Source: Pisolithus tinctorius (taxonomy: Eukaryota > Basidiomycota > Agaricomycetes > Boletales > Pisolithaceae). Taken from it: a stretch of DNA of 64,000 bases. Each line of letters begins with the position of its first letter. Position 1 is the first letter of the stretch. A model generated the notes under the pieces. It saw nothing but the letters and a program-made list of their open reading frames with translations. It ran no database searches and was not told where the DNA came from. The stretch covers positions 62,001-126,000 of the forward strand of contig JANFAH010000068.1 of the NCBI GenBank assembly GCA_024663395.1, given 5' to 3'. Shown here piece after piece: positions 1 through 13,579 of the stretch. Both the position numbers and the translations under genes were made by a program.

Positions 1-700
1 TATGTCACTGTATAGGTCAGTATTAGCCAGTGAGTGAGGTTTATCGGTTGTGCTAACGAGCGCTATTAGCCATGCTGTATCCTCCCATATCCAACATTCC
101 CCCGCAAATTCCGGGTCACGCTACCCCCACATGTAAAGAGCCCTTTAAGTGCTTTGGTGTTTTTCTTATTCCTGGGAAAGCAGGTCCGCAAACAGATCTT
201 CTACACGACCTTTCTCCTCAAATTTCGATTCCCGTGTTCGTAGCACTGCAGGCCCAATGTCCTTACAGTTTACGCCGGCTCTGTCGATCGGTCCCTCGGT
301 TTCAACGCATTCGCTCAACCATTCCCCTCCCACGATGGATGCTAGATGTAGCTCGAGGAGATGGGCAGCCTCGGAATACGACATTACAACCCACATATAC
401 CGTGATTAACAAACGATTCCTGTTCCGTTGGTTCGGATGCCTGGTTTTGTGTACCACTAACGAATTACTTCTGTACCGTATATACCCATATCATGCTATG
501 TAGCTCCTTTTCGATATCTGATGCGACACCACTGACAAGGTTCGGATGAATACATTTTCTGTGTTTCAAGTTGCCATCACAACCTGAGAGATGTTGCATC
601 ACGATTCCAGTTGGCAGTTGCAACTTGACACTACTGAGATATCTGCAAAGCTTAGCTTAGATCAAGCTTTGACCATATTTGCCAGTCGCGTACCTGCACC
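1..700. other. Flank upstream of the kinase gene, no gene recognised
   Basis: Only short overlapping open frames on both strands, none with recognisable protein character. The last few hundred bases should hold the promoter and 5' leader of the kinase gene that starts at 701. An upstream exon that adds an N-terminal extension to the kinase cannot be excluded, since many fungal NDR kinases carry a longer low-complexity N-terminus. Confidence 0.5.
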
Positions 701-2518
<1,818 letters not shown>

Positions 2519-3836
2519 ACGGGGTGCAGCTGGCCGCTGCACGGCAATATGGGTGCTTTGGTACCTCCCACAACCTTGCTCGTAGTATTGGGGTTCCTTG
2601 CCACTGGTTGGCCTTGATTACCATAGGTTCCTGGACGCTGTTGTATTCGGGCAGTGTATGTTGTATTCGTGGAGCGTCTGCGGTGTTGTAGTAGTTGTGT
2701 TAGACTCGTGTAATGTTCGTCACGCAGGTACGGAACGTGAGTAGATCTGACTGAGAGCCTGTTAATGGTGCCAATCACCTAGAGGCCGCTACTGGTCGGG
2801 ATGAAACCCGACCCTAGCCCTAACCCTATGGTAGTGCTGACTGAGGCAAGGTCTCGACAATATTAGCCTAGTAGTCTGACAGTGACAGCGGGACAAAGGT
2901 GAGGAAACCAAAAGAAAAGGCATCAGCAACTACCAAACCCATGGCAGGTTCTGCTCGTGCATATGGGCAGCATGCTGGAAGTCAAAGGCACCAGATTTGG
3001 ATCCACCATGTAACTCTGGGGTACAAGTAATACCACATGAGAGGAGTTCTCCAGTACAGAAGATATATGATACAAGAAACAACATACTCATCTTGAAGAT
3101 TGACATAGAGTTTGACTACGCGTACGTGGGTGGTGTGGTGTGTCTCTCCAAGCCTACAAGTCTAACGATGGGAAGTGTAAATCCTATATTTGAAACCAGC
3201 CCCTTTCTCGCCAATGTCACATGTATCGAGAAATTTTATCATCGTAATCTTGACTGAATTGAAATTTGCTCTGATATATTTGTTCCTTTTGGTGCCTTCG
3301 TAGCTAGGTGAAAACACTAGGTGATATGACTAATAGAAAGGAAGGCACAGAAACAGAAATGCGCTAGAGAAAAGAGGTACACGCAGGAAACAAGTAGATC
3401 GTGTGTGAGACGAGTGTGAGAACGATCTATCAGGTGTGGGGGGAAGGCCGCGAGTCGCTGAGCACACGAGAGGCATAGCGACCGAATCCCGAGATGCCGA
3501 GATGCCGAGATGCCGAGGCACGTGGCGCACGTGGAAGGGGGTCACGTGATCCGAAGCTGAACGGAGGAAAATGATTGGGGTCACGTGATCAGCCCGCGAG
3601 TGATACGAGTAAGATCGTGCGCGGGAAGGCTCGGAGGACATAGGGAGCGGCCTTCTGAGCGTGAGTGAGCGGACGAGTGGAAAGAGAAAAGGCGGGAGGC
3701 CACCAGACCGACCAAATCAGAGCTTGGCTCACAACTAGGTGGCTTCGCGCCGACCCACACACCTGAGGCAAGCGGGAATTGGAATAGAGAAGAAAAGGGC
3801 ACTCGATTGCAGAAGCAACATTGTCTAAGACGAAAG
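2519..3836. other. Gene-free stretch between kinase and recombinase relic
   Basis: No convincing gene. Positions 2812-2827 carry CCCTAGCCCTAACCCT, about two and a half telomere-like units. A short GCCGAGAT tandem lies near 3490. Between 3520 and 3595 there are several CACGTG hexamers, two of them in GTCACGTGATC contexts like those in the palindrome arms at 14.9-15.4 kb. These may be transposon fragments. Confidence 0.45.
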
Positions 3837-4780
3837 CTAAGTGCGGGATACAGTGCGGACATTCGTACGACGGGCAAAATTATCCATGATGGAGTCTAGA
3901 GAAAGTAAACGAGCGGAGTCTGCAGATGATGAGATGAAAAGGGGGAGAATGCTACTAATCTGATGCCAATATTCCAGAAAAGCTTGGGATTTCCATCGAC
4001 CCTGTGTAGTGACTACATCAGGGGGGACTCCTTGGAGAAGAAGCTCAGTCACACCTCCAATGCAGAAAGCATGACCTGGCATATCGGGGTAGCTGGCTGA
4101 AACCCAAACCTGGTTACATCTCTGTAAGAACCAGGAGTGAGTCATGGGAGACCAGCCCGAGGCAGTTCAGAATGTGAACAAAGGAGCGTGTGAGGGTAGG
4201 TCGAGGCTTCCTGTGCAATGATTGAGGAGAGCGGCTAAAGGGCAAGTGCAGTGGTTGCAGGCCGTTATGGAGATGTCAGCGCTGAGATTGAGGGTAGTCT
4301 TAGACCAGGGGATATGGAAGGACGAGTAGTGTGTACCGTTTTGTAAAAGGGAGATGGAGAGAGGTAAAATACAATGAGAGGCATGCTTGGATGAGTCAAA
4401 TGCGTTAATGGAAGGGATGAGTAGTTCACCCAAGTGGCAGCAGCACCAAAAGGCAACTGATGCGAGCACCCACACAGTGGCGTCGAAGGAATTACCTAGA
4501 TTGAGATGGTCATGCAGAATGCAGAGAGCATCCAAGGTTACGGGAGGACATTTGGCAAGTTTGGAAGAGGGAGGGATGAGTTTGGCAAAGCCTCTCCAGA
4601 CATGGCGAAGCATGTCATCAGTGTTCCAAACAGCGCCGTTGACAATGTGCCAGAAATGCAAGCCTGCCAACCAATTGTTGAGGGTTTTGTCTGAGAAGTG
4701 TCTGGCATGGTGAGATGCAAAGAGCGTGATCAACTCGGCAGACACAGGCATACGGTCCGCCTCTGGAATGGACAACTTGT

Positions 4781-6633
4781 TGTGAGTCAAAGTGTGGAAA
4801 GGCAGTATAAACCAACCAAACCAACACCAAAGACAAATATGAGCGAGTGGTGGTTTGCCTCCGCGGAACCTGGAGTGCAGAGAAACCTAAATGTGTGGGG
4901 GGGACTTCAAGTAGAGGGCTCCTGGTGCAAGTCATCGACGAGTTATGCAAGAGAGGATGAATGAATGCTGATTGAGAAGGGGATGCTGAACAGAGTAGGG
5001 GTGTTCAGCCAAAAGGACTTGGGAGTAATGGATTTTGATAGAATATGCTCCTGGTGCAAGTCGATGACGAGTTACACAGGAGTGGAAGAATGACTAAACA
5101 AGAGGTTGCTGACTAAGCACTGATGATACTGCTGATGATGAATGAAGGTAGATAGACCCTTGATGGAGCCTCAACTACCAAGGATGATGGATGGTGACAG
5201 ATAGACTCTTCTGAATGAGCCTCAACTGTTGATGACGAGATAGGCACTGAACTGACTGCTGAGTGAATGGCTTCTGATTGCTTTTTGGTAGCTAAGTACA
5301 TGGGGGTTTATATACTGTGGGGGGAGCACAGCTTGTGACAAACAAGGCACAAACACTTGGTAAGTAATGAGTAAGGACTGAGTAATCATGATGAGTAAGC
5401 AAGAAATGAAAAGTAAGCAAGCAAAGAAGATTGGTAAGTATTGGCAATGAATGAGTCAAGGATAGTCAAAATATCACAAAACGAGTCAAATAGAATCAGA
5501 AACTGAGTAAGCACACTGATATCACATTAGGGGGTGGCGGTGCAAGTTAGATCTCGGCGGAGACATCTCTAGATCCAAAGATGGCATGACAGATGGACAG
5601 TGTTTCCAGATAGGGAAGTATTAATTCCAGAATTGAAGGCATGAGTCAGGCGTCAAAGGGGGCTAGGGCGTTGGGGGTCTGTGGGGCAATGAGAGCATAT
5701 GCGATCACATCTCCCACCCTTCCATCCTCTCAGCGAAGTTAACAAAAACTTCATGGATGGGGTTCTGATGGAGGAGGAGGAGAAGGGGGGATGTCTTCTG
5801 CTGAATCTTGCAGTAAGAAGGCAAGATGCATGTCATACTCATCATGAATGTGATCAGGGAGGCTGGAGGACAGTAGATTATGCTGCAGCTGTCACAATGT
5901 GGGAAGAATGATGGACAAGACTGGAATAAAGATGGTGCAGGGAGCAGGGAGGAACGATCCATATGCTTCATCAACTGGGGAGACTGAAACGACCACATAA
6001 GACCTTTCTAACTGAGTGACAGACCTGAGGCGACCAAAGAACGTCCTTCTGGAAGTCATACTGACAAGGAGAACATGCTGACCAAGCTGCATGGGATGAG
6101 ACAGGGCTGACAATGACGGGATGAACCAGGGGGCTTCAGGACGGAAGCTGGTGGGAACACCTGGCAGATATACATAGCCACTGTCTCTGGCAAATGAGAC
6201 AAGTGAGATGATCAATGAAGAGGTGGCCATGATTGATGGACTTAGCAAAATGAGCGTCTGATGGATGGAGTGCTGTAGAAACATGCAGGGTGCGAGGATC
6301 CTCTCCAAATTTGGAAGGAAGAATCGTGGGGCTGAGCACTTTAAGCGAGTGTGTGAACGGAGTCGATATCTTTAGAAATGGTGGAGATACGATGAAAACT
6401 GGAATGCCATACACGGGCGCTAAAAACCTTTAACGTGCACTTAACTTGCTTCCTCATTTCTCTTTAGCACTGACGACTCGTTCTTGTGCGAAGGATGACT
6501 GTTAACGTCCGACAGTCTTTCTATGCATGAGGCCTTTAGTCTTCATCTGCATGCTTGGGCATTGTGTGCAACTTGTCAATGAGTTAGGCAGAGTCAGCTG
6601 TAACCATGTCCACAACACCTTTGGTGTGTGACA
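4781..6633 (-). mobile_element. 1.85-kb TG...CA element, copy A (solo-LTR-like)
   Basis: First of three copies (A, B, C) of a 1.85-kb sequence that starts TGTGAGTCAAAG and ends TTTGGTGTGTGACA. The exact target duplication is TTGT at 4777-4780 and 6634-6637. Terminal TG and CA without terminal inverted repeats fit a solo LTR; the 4-bp duplication is short but acceptable. On the minus strand it reads: a conserved open frame, a TATATAAA box (complement of 5307-5314), then about 525 bp to the end, the layout expected if the frame lies in U3. It interrupts the recombinase gene. No internal domain, primer-binding site or second LTR is seen, so the parent element is unknown. A non-autonomous DNA element with unusual ends is the alternative. 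Confidence 0.7.
5892..6308 (-). pseudogene. Conserved frame of element copy A, shifted
   Basis: Copy A version of the frame that is open for 214 aa in copy B. It retains the blocks FARDSGYVYLP, FFGRLRSVTQLERSYVV and FLPAPCTIFIP, then runs to a stop near 5892. The downstream block seen in copies B and C is shifted or broken. No known family recognised. Confidence 0.45.
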
Positions 6634-7043
6634 TTGTCACAAAATTGGGTAAAGCGTAATAATCCAGCACCATAATTGGAATGGGTGTTGGTGTCTAAGG
6701 ATTGTAACATGACACGAAACAATTGAAAGACTGACAAACTGGGGAAATGGGTCTCAAGAGATGTCAAAAAATTGGATGCATGGGGGGAGGACCAGCAAAT
6801 AAGCTGATCACTTGCAGCAATGTGGGGACGCCAAGGTGATGGCTGGATGATGGCATTGGGTTTGGGACGACGAGGCTTTTTGACCCAGAGAGGGTCTAGG
6901 GAGGTGGACACCGAATGTCAGAGCAGAGCATCGGCGTTGGCTTGGAAAGTGGCAGTGGCAGTGTGTGTTATGCTTGTGATGAGTGACTTTGTCAAATGGA
7001 CTAGGCACGAATGTCACGAGGGGAAACTATGGGCCAAACTTAT

Positions 7044-7690
7044 TGTAACCCCTATGGCTCAACTTGTTATTGACGAGTACTGGCAGAGGTTACTCCTACT
7101 GGTGAGTTCTTCTGAGATCGCGATGGAGGAGGAACAGAGAGTATGAGTCAAAGATGATAGCTGAGTTGCAAGTAATCAAAAAACTGAGGATACTAGGTAC
7201 AGTATGAGGGTCTATATAGCCCAGGACACGAGTACCATACCAGTCGCACCATCCAGGTGGTAAGTATCCGCAGCAGTAAATGATGAAATAGAAAGGAGTC
7301 ATATGGTGTCATATCTATCGGGAGAGGGATGAAGCGAAGGCCATACCAGCTGTGCAGTCAATGCACAGTGAGGGGCCTGACACCAGAGCTATCATATGAA
7401 CAAGTAAGCAATACAAACAAGTCAACAGAACACAGAAGAGAGAAGGAGACATAAACGAAATACTGTCCATCAGCTGTGGGCACAGCTTCAAGTCAGAGTG
7501 ATGACAGTGTACACAGCATCAGTTGGTATTGGAAATACCACCACCACCAGTGATCTGAAGGCTGCACGAGCCTTGAGACTGAGGACAACCACGGCGAGGA
7601 CAAACGATGTGACGAGGCACGTGACACATGTGACTTGGCAGTTTAGGGGAAAATGGCGAAAAAGGAAAGAGCCCCTGTACGGGCGTAACA
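7044..7690 (-). mobile_element. 3' LTR of gypsy-1
   Basis: On the minus strand the sequence starts TGTTACGCCC and ends GGGGTTACA, the inverted TGTTAC/GTAACA termini usual for Ty3/gypsy LTRs. Immediately upstream on that strand is a polypurine tract GAGGGGGGTGA (complement of 7691-7701), placed as the plus-strand primer directly before an LTR should be. ORF3 of gypsy-1 ends a few bases before it. The boundaries are therefore well set on the inner side and tentative on the outer side, where no target duplication can be checked because the far 5' end of gypsy-1 is missing or rearranged. It also lies just upstream of the recombinase relic. Confidence 0.65.
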
Positions 7691-7972
7691 TCACCCCCCT
7701 CTAAGGTCCTCAGACCCTTGAGGACGAGGCGCAGGCATTGGTGGATAAGTTGCGAAGCGGGCATCGAGAGCGGGTGTGAGAGGAGACAGGCAATGGAGTT
7801 GGTGGAGATGGCGGTTCCTTGCTTGCTTGGGTCCAACGTGAACCCTGTCCATTGCGGCAGGACCAATGTCCCAGGTAATGACATTGGTAGCAAGTGTACT
7901 TGTAGAGGGGGTGTCCCTCAGGAACCTTGGCATGTCCTCCAGCATAGAACCATAATTGATCAATAGGGACGG

Positions 7973-9833
7973 TGTGAGTCAAAGTGTGGAAAGCTGGTGA
8001 AAACCAAATAAATCCAACACCAAAGACAAATGTGAGCGAGTGGTGGTGTGCCTCCATGGAACCTGGAGTGCAGAAAACCTAAAATGTGTGGGGGAAACTT
8101 TGATGGCAGGTGCTCCTAGCGCAAGTTGATGACGAGTTATGCAGGAGAAGACAAGCAAGTGATGATTGGATGGGGGATGCTGAACAGAGTGAAGGTGTTC
8201 AGCCAAAAGGACTTGGGATGAAGGACTTTGATAAGACGTGCTCCTGGTGCAAGTCGATGATGAGTTACACAGGAGTTGGATGGATGACTAAGCAAGAGTG
8301 CTGACTAAGTGTGAATAAGACTGCAGATGATGGATGGTGGCAGATAGACCCCTTTGTGGAGCCTCAACTACCAATGATATGAATGACGACAGATAGACTC
8401 TTCCAAATGAGCCTCAACTGTCGACAATGAGATAGGCACTGAACTGACTGCTGAGTGACTTCTGGACTGCTTCTGATTGCTTTCTGGTAGCTAAGTACAT
8501 GGGGGTTTATATACTGTGGGGGGAGCACAGCTTGTGACAAACAAGGCACAAACACTTGGTAAGTAATGAGTAAGGACTGGGTAATCATGATGAGTAAGTG
8601 AGAAATGAAAAGTAAGCAAGCAAAGAAGATTGGTAAGTATTGGCAATGAATGAGTCAAGGATAGTCAAAATATCACAAAACGAGTCAAATAGAATCAGAA
8701 ACTGAGTAAGCGCACTGATATCACATTAGGGGGTGGCGATGCAAGTTAGATCTCAGTGGAGACATCTCTAGATCCAAAGATGGCATGACAGATGGACAGT
8801 GTTTCCAGATAGGGAAGTATTAATTCCAGAATTGAAGGGCATGAGTCAGGTGTCAAAGGGGGGCTAGGGTGTTGGGGGTCTGTGGGGCAATGGGAGCATA
8901 CGTGATCGCATCTCCCACCCTTTCATCCTCTCAGCAAAGTTAACAAAACTTCATGAATGGGGCTCTGATGGAGGAGGAGGAGAAGGGGGGATGTCCTCTG
9001 CTGGATCTTGCAGTAGGAAGGCAAGATGCATGTCATACTTGTCATGAATGCGATCAGGGAGGCTGGAGGACAGTAGGTTATACTGCAGCTGTTGCAATGT
9101 GGGAAGAACGATGGATGAGATTGGAATAAAGACAGTGCAGGGAGCAGGGAGGAACGATCCATATGCTTCATCAAGAGGGGAGACTGAAATGACCACATAA
9201 GACCTTTCTAACTGAGTGACAGACCTGAGGCGACCAAAGAACGTCCTTCTGGAAGTCATACTGACAAGGAGAACATGCTGACCAAGCTGCATGGGATGAG
9301 ACAGGGCTGACAATGATGGGATGAACCAGGGGGCTTCAGGACAGAAGCTGGTGGGAATGCCTGGCAGATATACATAGCCACTGTCTCTGGCAAATGAGAC
9401 AAGCGAGATGATCAACGAAGAGGTGGCCATGACTGATGGACTTAGCGAAATGAGCATCTGATGGATGGAGTGCTGTAGAAACGCACAGGGTGCAAGGATC
9501 CTCTCCAAATTTGGAAGGAAGAATCGTGGGGCTGAGCACTTTAAGCGAGCATGCAAACCGAGTTGATATCTTTGGAAACAGTGGAGATATGACAAAAACT
9601 GGAATGCTGTACATGGGCGCTAAAAACCTTTAATGTGTGCTTAACTTGCTTCCTCTTTTCTCTTTAGCACTGACAACTCGTTCTTGTGCGAAGGATGACT
9701 GCTCACATCCAACAGTCTTTCTATGCATGAGGCCTTTAGTCTTCATCTGCATGCTTGGGCATTGTGCGCAACTCGTCAATGAGTTAGGCAGAGTCAGCTG
9801 TAACCATGTCCACAACACCTTTGGTGTGTGACA
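7973..9833 (-). mobile_element. 1.85-kb TG...CA element, copy B
   Basis: Second copy of the element described at 4781, 1861 bp, with the same ends. Target duplication ACGG at 7969-7972 and 9834-9837 is exact. The minus-strand TATATAAA box is at the complement of 8506-8513. This copy carries the longest version of the internal frame. It interrupts ORF3 of gypsy-1. Confidence 0.7.
8951..9595 (-). CDS. Conserved unknown 214-aa frame inside element copy B
   Basis: An open frame of 214 aa kept in all three copies of the element. Best conserved blocks are SFARDSGYVYLPG, HPMQLGQHVLLVSMTSRR, FFGRLRSVTQLERSYVV, FLPAPCTVFIP and YDMHLAFLLQDPAED, with a proline-rich C-terminus. There is no signal peptide, catalytic motif or domain I can name. 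Differences between copies are scattered substitutions. If the element is an LTR transcribed on this strand, the frame would lie in U3 upstream of the TATA box. The start is chosen as the first ATG of the open frame. Confidence 0.4.
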   Translation of the reverse strand: MSYLHCFQRYQLGLHARLKCSAPRFFLPNLERILAPCAFLQHSIHQMLISLSPSVMATSSLIISLVSFARDSGYVYLPGIPTSFCPEAPWFIPSLSALSHPMQLGQHVLLVSMTSRRTFFGRLRSVTQLERSYVVISVSPLDEAYGSFLPAPCTVFIPISSIVLPTLQQLQYNLLSSSLPDRIHDKYDMHLAFLLQDPAEDIPPSPPPPSEPHS

Positions 9834-10908
9834 ACGGGGAGGAAGGGAGACGCAGGGATAGCATCAGTGGAGTGGACTGCATTAAAGTAATTCTTGTCGC
9901 AACCAGCCCAGGAGGTGTTGTTTAGCAATACCTCCCAAGGGGAGTCATAGAGTCCCATTCCAAGTCGCTTACCGACTTCCTTAAAAACCATCGCACTATC
10001 CAAAAACTCCAGTGGCAGGTCCCACCAGACCTCCTTGTCGGCCTCAGGCTTGATCTCGGGGATCACTGGTGCTTCTTTAGGTTTGATCCACTCGAGAAGT
10101 CGAGAAGTAGTCAGGGCTAGGAACTCCCCGACCTGTTGATCATGAAGGTGGTGATATGTGCGACCTGTCACCACTTCTAAAACATCCGCATACCCCTTTT
10201 CCAACATCGAAGTCATAATGACCTTGGCAAGCAGTGCGGTACCGTTAAGCTGTCTGACCCATATCTGATTTGTCACATGTCTGATCACATCTGCCACTCT
10301 GTAGATTTCAGACAACACCCCAAAATACTCAACTTGTTCTGGTGTGCACCTGTCAATGTTGTCCCCTTTGTTGAAGATGTCAAGTGCCCTAGTAACGTCC
10401 AGGTAGTCACTTGCTGAGATTGGTAGTCATGGCTCGTCATCCCTGGCAAGGGCAACCAAGGTGAGGAGGTCAAGGGCTGTGTTTCTGGATGAGACAGGAC
10501 TGGCAGGGTGAAAGTTGGCAGGTTCGGGAGCATTGAAGGGTTGGGGGGCAGCTGCTCGATGATCGGTGTCATTACGAGACTTCTCTTTACCCTTTCCCTT
10601 TCCTTGCTGGTTACTGTCCCCACTGCCAGGGACTCTGGCCTTGGGGATGGGTACTCAGCAAATTGAGAAGCCCTGGTGTGGACACAGTCTGAGATGGCAG
10701 GCGACAGGGGTCGGTACCTCCCACTGGGACACGAGGGACGAGGCATCTGACTCAGGAAAACGGGAGGAGGAGGTTGGGGGAGGGGAGTTGCGATAGCAGG
10801 CGATGGGGGGGACGAGTAAGTTGTCTCTGTTGGATGAGGGGTCGTAAAGGGATTCTCCAACGAGGTCAGCATAGTCGTTTTCTGTGTTGTCGGAGCGAGG
10901 GGAATCCA

Positions 10909-12231
10909 TTAACTTCTGAGGTGTTGAGTGAGCTTATACTGATCAAGGGCTTCTGAAGCATGGTCCTTTATATGTTCTTCAGGTTCCCACGTATTTGATG
11001 AATGAGGGAATCCTTTCCACTTGATCAGATATTTGCACTGTCCCCTGCAACTGTCAGATTTATGATTTAGTATAGCCTCAACTTCCCATTCGATCTCATC
11101 ATCCACCAACTTGGGTAAAGGTGCTGCAGGCGCAGTTCCATATACCTTGTTTTCGACAAACAGAAAGATACGAGAGGTGTGGAACACCAGATGAACCTTC
11201 CATGTTGGTGGGAGATCCAATCGGAAAGCAACGGGAGACATGACCTGAGTCACTTTGAATGGCCTGAGATGTTGGGGCGCAATCTTGTCACACTGGTTTT
11301 TGATCCTAAGGTGCCCGGTATCGAGGAGCACCTGATCTCCGACCTGTGGCGACTTGTAAGAACCTTTGCTGCGCGACCGCATCAGTTCCTGTGCCTTTTT
11401 ATGGGCAAGGATCATGACATCTCGACTTGAAGCCAGGCGTTCCAGCCTTTCGTCAACAGAGGGAACCAGAGTAAGTCGTTTTTCTGGATAGGGGGAAGGG
11501 TCATATCCGAGAATGAGTGAGAAGGGAGTCATCTTGTGGACGGAGTGGACTCGCAAATTGTGGGCGAACTCAGCGGAGGGAAGTTTGGTCGCCCAAGAGT
11601 TTGGGAACTCGGAGCAGTACAGTTGAAGGTACCCTTCAACCTCCTGGTTCACTCGCTCACTTTCTCCATTAGTCTGAGGGTGATAACTGGTGCTCAACTT
11701 GACCTTTACCCCTATTGCTTTGTACAGTTCCCTGGTAAATGATGATGCGAACTGCAGTCCTCGATCTGAGATTACCGATTCTGGAACTCCAAATCGGGAA
11801 TATATGAATTGATGGAAGAGTCGGGCGATGCCGATGGAATCAATGGTTTTATGACAAGGGACAAAGAGGGCGGCCTTTGTAAGGCCTTGATCAACAACCG
11901 TGAGAATTGAATCATATTTTTGTTCTCCGGAAATGGGGAGATCCATTATGAGATCCATAGACACCTGTTGGAACGGGAAGGCAGTTTTTGGGGTATTGTG
12001 GGGGATGACCAGCAGGGTCGACGGGTGGGTGACGACCTTCATGGTTTGGCAGAGTGGACATCCAGCAATGTACTTCTTGATATCCATTCCCATACCTTCC
12101 CACCACACCTCTTTTCTCATTTTGGTGAACATAGCCTTCTGTCCAGGGTGCCCAGCGGATTCGTGGTCGTGGTAGGATTGCATACAATGGCAGCAATTTT
12201 TGGGTGGAATATACAATCGAGTGGTTCCAAA
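10909..12231 (-). pseudogene. gypsy-1 pol, 3' half: integrase and chromodomain
   Basis: C-terminal half of a Ty3/gypsy chromovirus polyprotein. In order: the HHCC zinc-binding domain (HDHESAGHPG and CPLC), the rve core with the D,D,E triad (MDLIMDLP; VISDRGLQFAS; TNGESERVNQEVE), a GPY-like region, and a chromodomain ending YLIKWKGFPHSSNTWEPEEH, which in this group targets integration to marked chromatin. The segment itself has no stop. It is cut from the reverse transcriptase half by the 8.5-kb palindromic element; the reading FGTTRLYIPP on this side matches FGTT on the other side. The stop overlaps the ATG of ORF3. Confidence 0.88.
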
Positions 12232-12479
12232 CACTTCAGTCAACCCCCCTTGGAGACCTATTAGGTCTGGAGATTTTGATATAAGTATTAACCTAATAGG
12301 TGTCATTTTGTTGGGAATTCCCAACTTTTGGGGATTCTCCACCACCATTCCTGGAGATTCTCCATTCCCTAGCTAGAGATTCTCCAGGGCAGCAATTTGA
12401 TATGGTTAGAGAAAATGTTTTCTCCATAATATATATATATTATACATCAAATGAAAGGGTAGCTGGGGTCCAAGTTGGA

Positions 12480-12920
12480 CTTGCTCCAGGCTAAATAGAC
12501 CCCCTTTCCAGGTTGATCCTGGGCTTTCCCCAGGCTAAATAGACCTGCTTTCCAGGTTGATCCTGGGCTTTCCCCAGGCTAAATAGACCTGCTTTCCAGG
12601 TTGATCCTGGGCTTTCCCCAGGCTAAATAGACCTGCTTTCCAGGCTGATCCTGGGCTTTCCCCAGGCTAAATAGACCTGCTTTCCAGGTTGATCCTGGGC
12701 TTTCCCCAGGCTAAATAGACCTGCTTTCCAGGCTGATCCTGGGCTTTCCCCAGGCTAAATAGACCTGCTTTCCAGGTGAACCTGGGCTTTCCCCAGGCTA
12801 AATAGACCTACATTCTAGGCTGACCTGGGTTTCCCCAGGGTAAATAGACCTGCTTTCCAGGCAGAACATGGGCTTCCCATAGGCTAATTAGACCCCTTTC
12901 CAGGGTGAACCTGGGTTTTC
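12480..12920. repeat. 44-45-bp minisatellite, left arm
   Basis: About nine to ten tandem copies of a unit containing CTAAATAGACCTGCTTTCCA and CCTGGGCTTTCCCCAGG. The first copies are nearly identical and the last two are degenerate. The mirrored array in the right arm is at 20234-20510 and 18490-18642, split by the Tc1-derived insertion. Confidence 0.9.
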
Positions 12921-13579
12921 CCATTTGGAGATAACTCTGACAGGCAGAAGATGGAGAGAGATGGAGTAGGAACTTTGGTGATATTCATACTGAAGAACAG
13001 TGGAGTACTGTACATGCATTTATGCTGCTATGGAGGTGCAGTAACTGGAATCAGGACTGACATATGGAGACTCATAAGTTTTCAAGTAACAACTTTCTGG
13101 ATGATGAATGAAGGGAAGATGGAGAACATATGACAGGTAACACAGAACAAGCCAAAAAGGAAACAATCCAGGTGATAGACCATGTGGTGCACAAGGATGG
13201 CCTGCATGGTCTGATGAGAGACTGGTACAAGTCCAACAGAAGGCAGAGTGGAGGAGACTCATAAATGGTAGAGTGCAGGCAGAGTTGGTGCAGAGAGTGT
13301 GAATGAGCAGTGGAGTAGGGTGTGGAGTGAGTAGGGACTTAGAGTAAATGCATGGTTGTGACAAGTACTATGAATCAAGAGTTACAGTAATATAGTGGGC
13401 ATGAAGATATCACCTACAGACCACATTAGGACCACAGAAAAAAAAGTGTGTCAGTAAGACAGCATGAATTAGATGATGTTAGACAATGAGCACTAAAGTG
13501 CTGCAAATATCAAGACATCAATAGATGCAGTGTAGACTATTAGACCACTTGGAAAAAGTTTTGTTTTCCTGATGCAGCC

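Larger units (their letters stand above)
3837..6911 (-). pseudogene. Tyrosine recombinase relic, split by a 1.85-kb insertion
   Basis: Relic of a phage-integrase-fold (tyrosine) recombinase gene of the transposon-borne kind common in agaricomycetes (Crypton-like or related). The N-terminal part (6911 down to 6638) ends in a core-binding-like segment with SNYGAGLLRFTQFCD. The C-terminal part (4780 down to 3837) has the catalytic fold, box I region CCHLGELL, box II region GHAFCIGGVTELLL, then GRWKSQAFLEYW with the expected tyrosine. Removing element A and one copy of its target site joins the halves in frame. Two catalytic arginines are gone: the box I Arg is His and the Arg of the H-x-x-R motif is Cys. 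An in-frame TGA at 4167-4169 precedes MTHSWF. All three changes fit CpG transitions. No activity is expected. The subfamily is uncertain. Confidence 0.75.
7710..10909 (-). pseudogene. gypsy-1 ORF3, gag-like frame with cysteine knuckle, split by copy B
   Basis: A single long frame of about 445 codons directly downstream of the integrase. Its ATG (10909-10907) overlaps the integrase stop as TAATG. The N-terminal third is Pro/Ser-rich, then comes a Lys/Gly-rich linker, a helical region (from YFGVLSEIYRVADVIRHV) and, beyond the insertion, WFYAGGHAKVPEGHPLY followed by a C-x2-C-x4-H-x2-C cluster (CYQCHYLGHWSC). Removing copy B and one ACGG target copy joins the halves in frame. Two TGA codons interrupt it, at about 10657 and 10431. 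Position, order and Cys/His cluster suggest a nucleocapsid-like protein, but I do not recognise the family; the cluster departs from the classical C-x2-C-x4-H-x4-C zinc knuckle. Confidence 0.55.

Noticed and set aside
72..503. 143-aa frame near the window start
   Set aside because: Overlapped by two other frames, composition is not protein-like, and there are no splice-linked neighbours.
4781..6633. Terminal inverted repeats on the 1.85-kb elements
   Set aside because: Only TGTG and CACA-like bases agree at the ends; beyond them the ends do not pair, so a DNA transposon with inverted repeats is not supported.
9630..9831. Small frames at the end of the 1.85-kb elements (LSLALTTRSCAKDDC type)
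   Set aside because: They overlap each other on both strands and shift between copies, so no coding constraint is visible.
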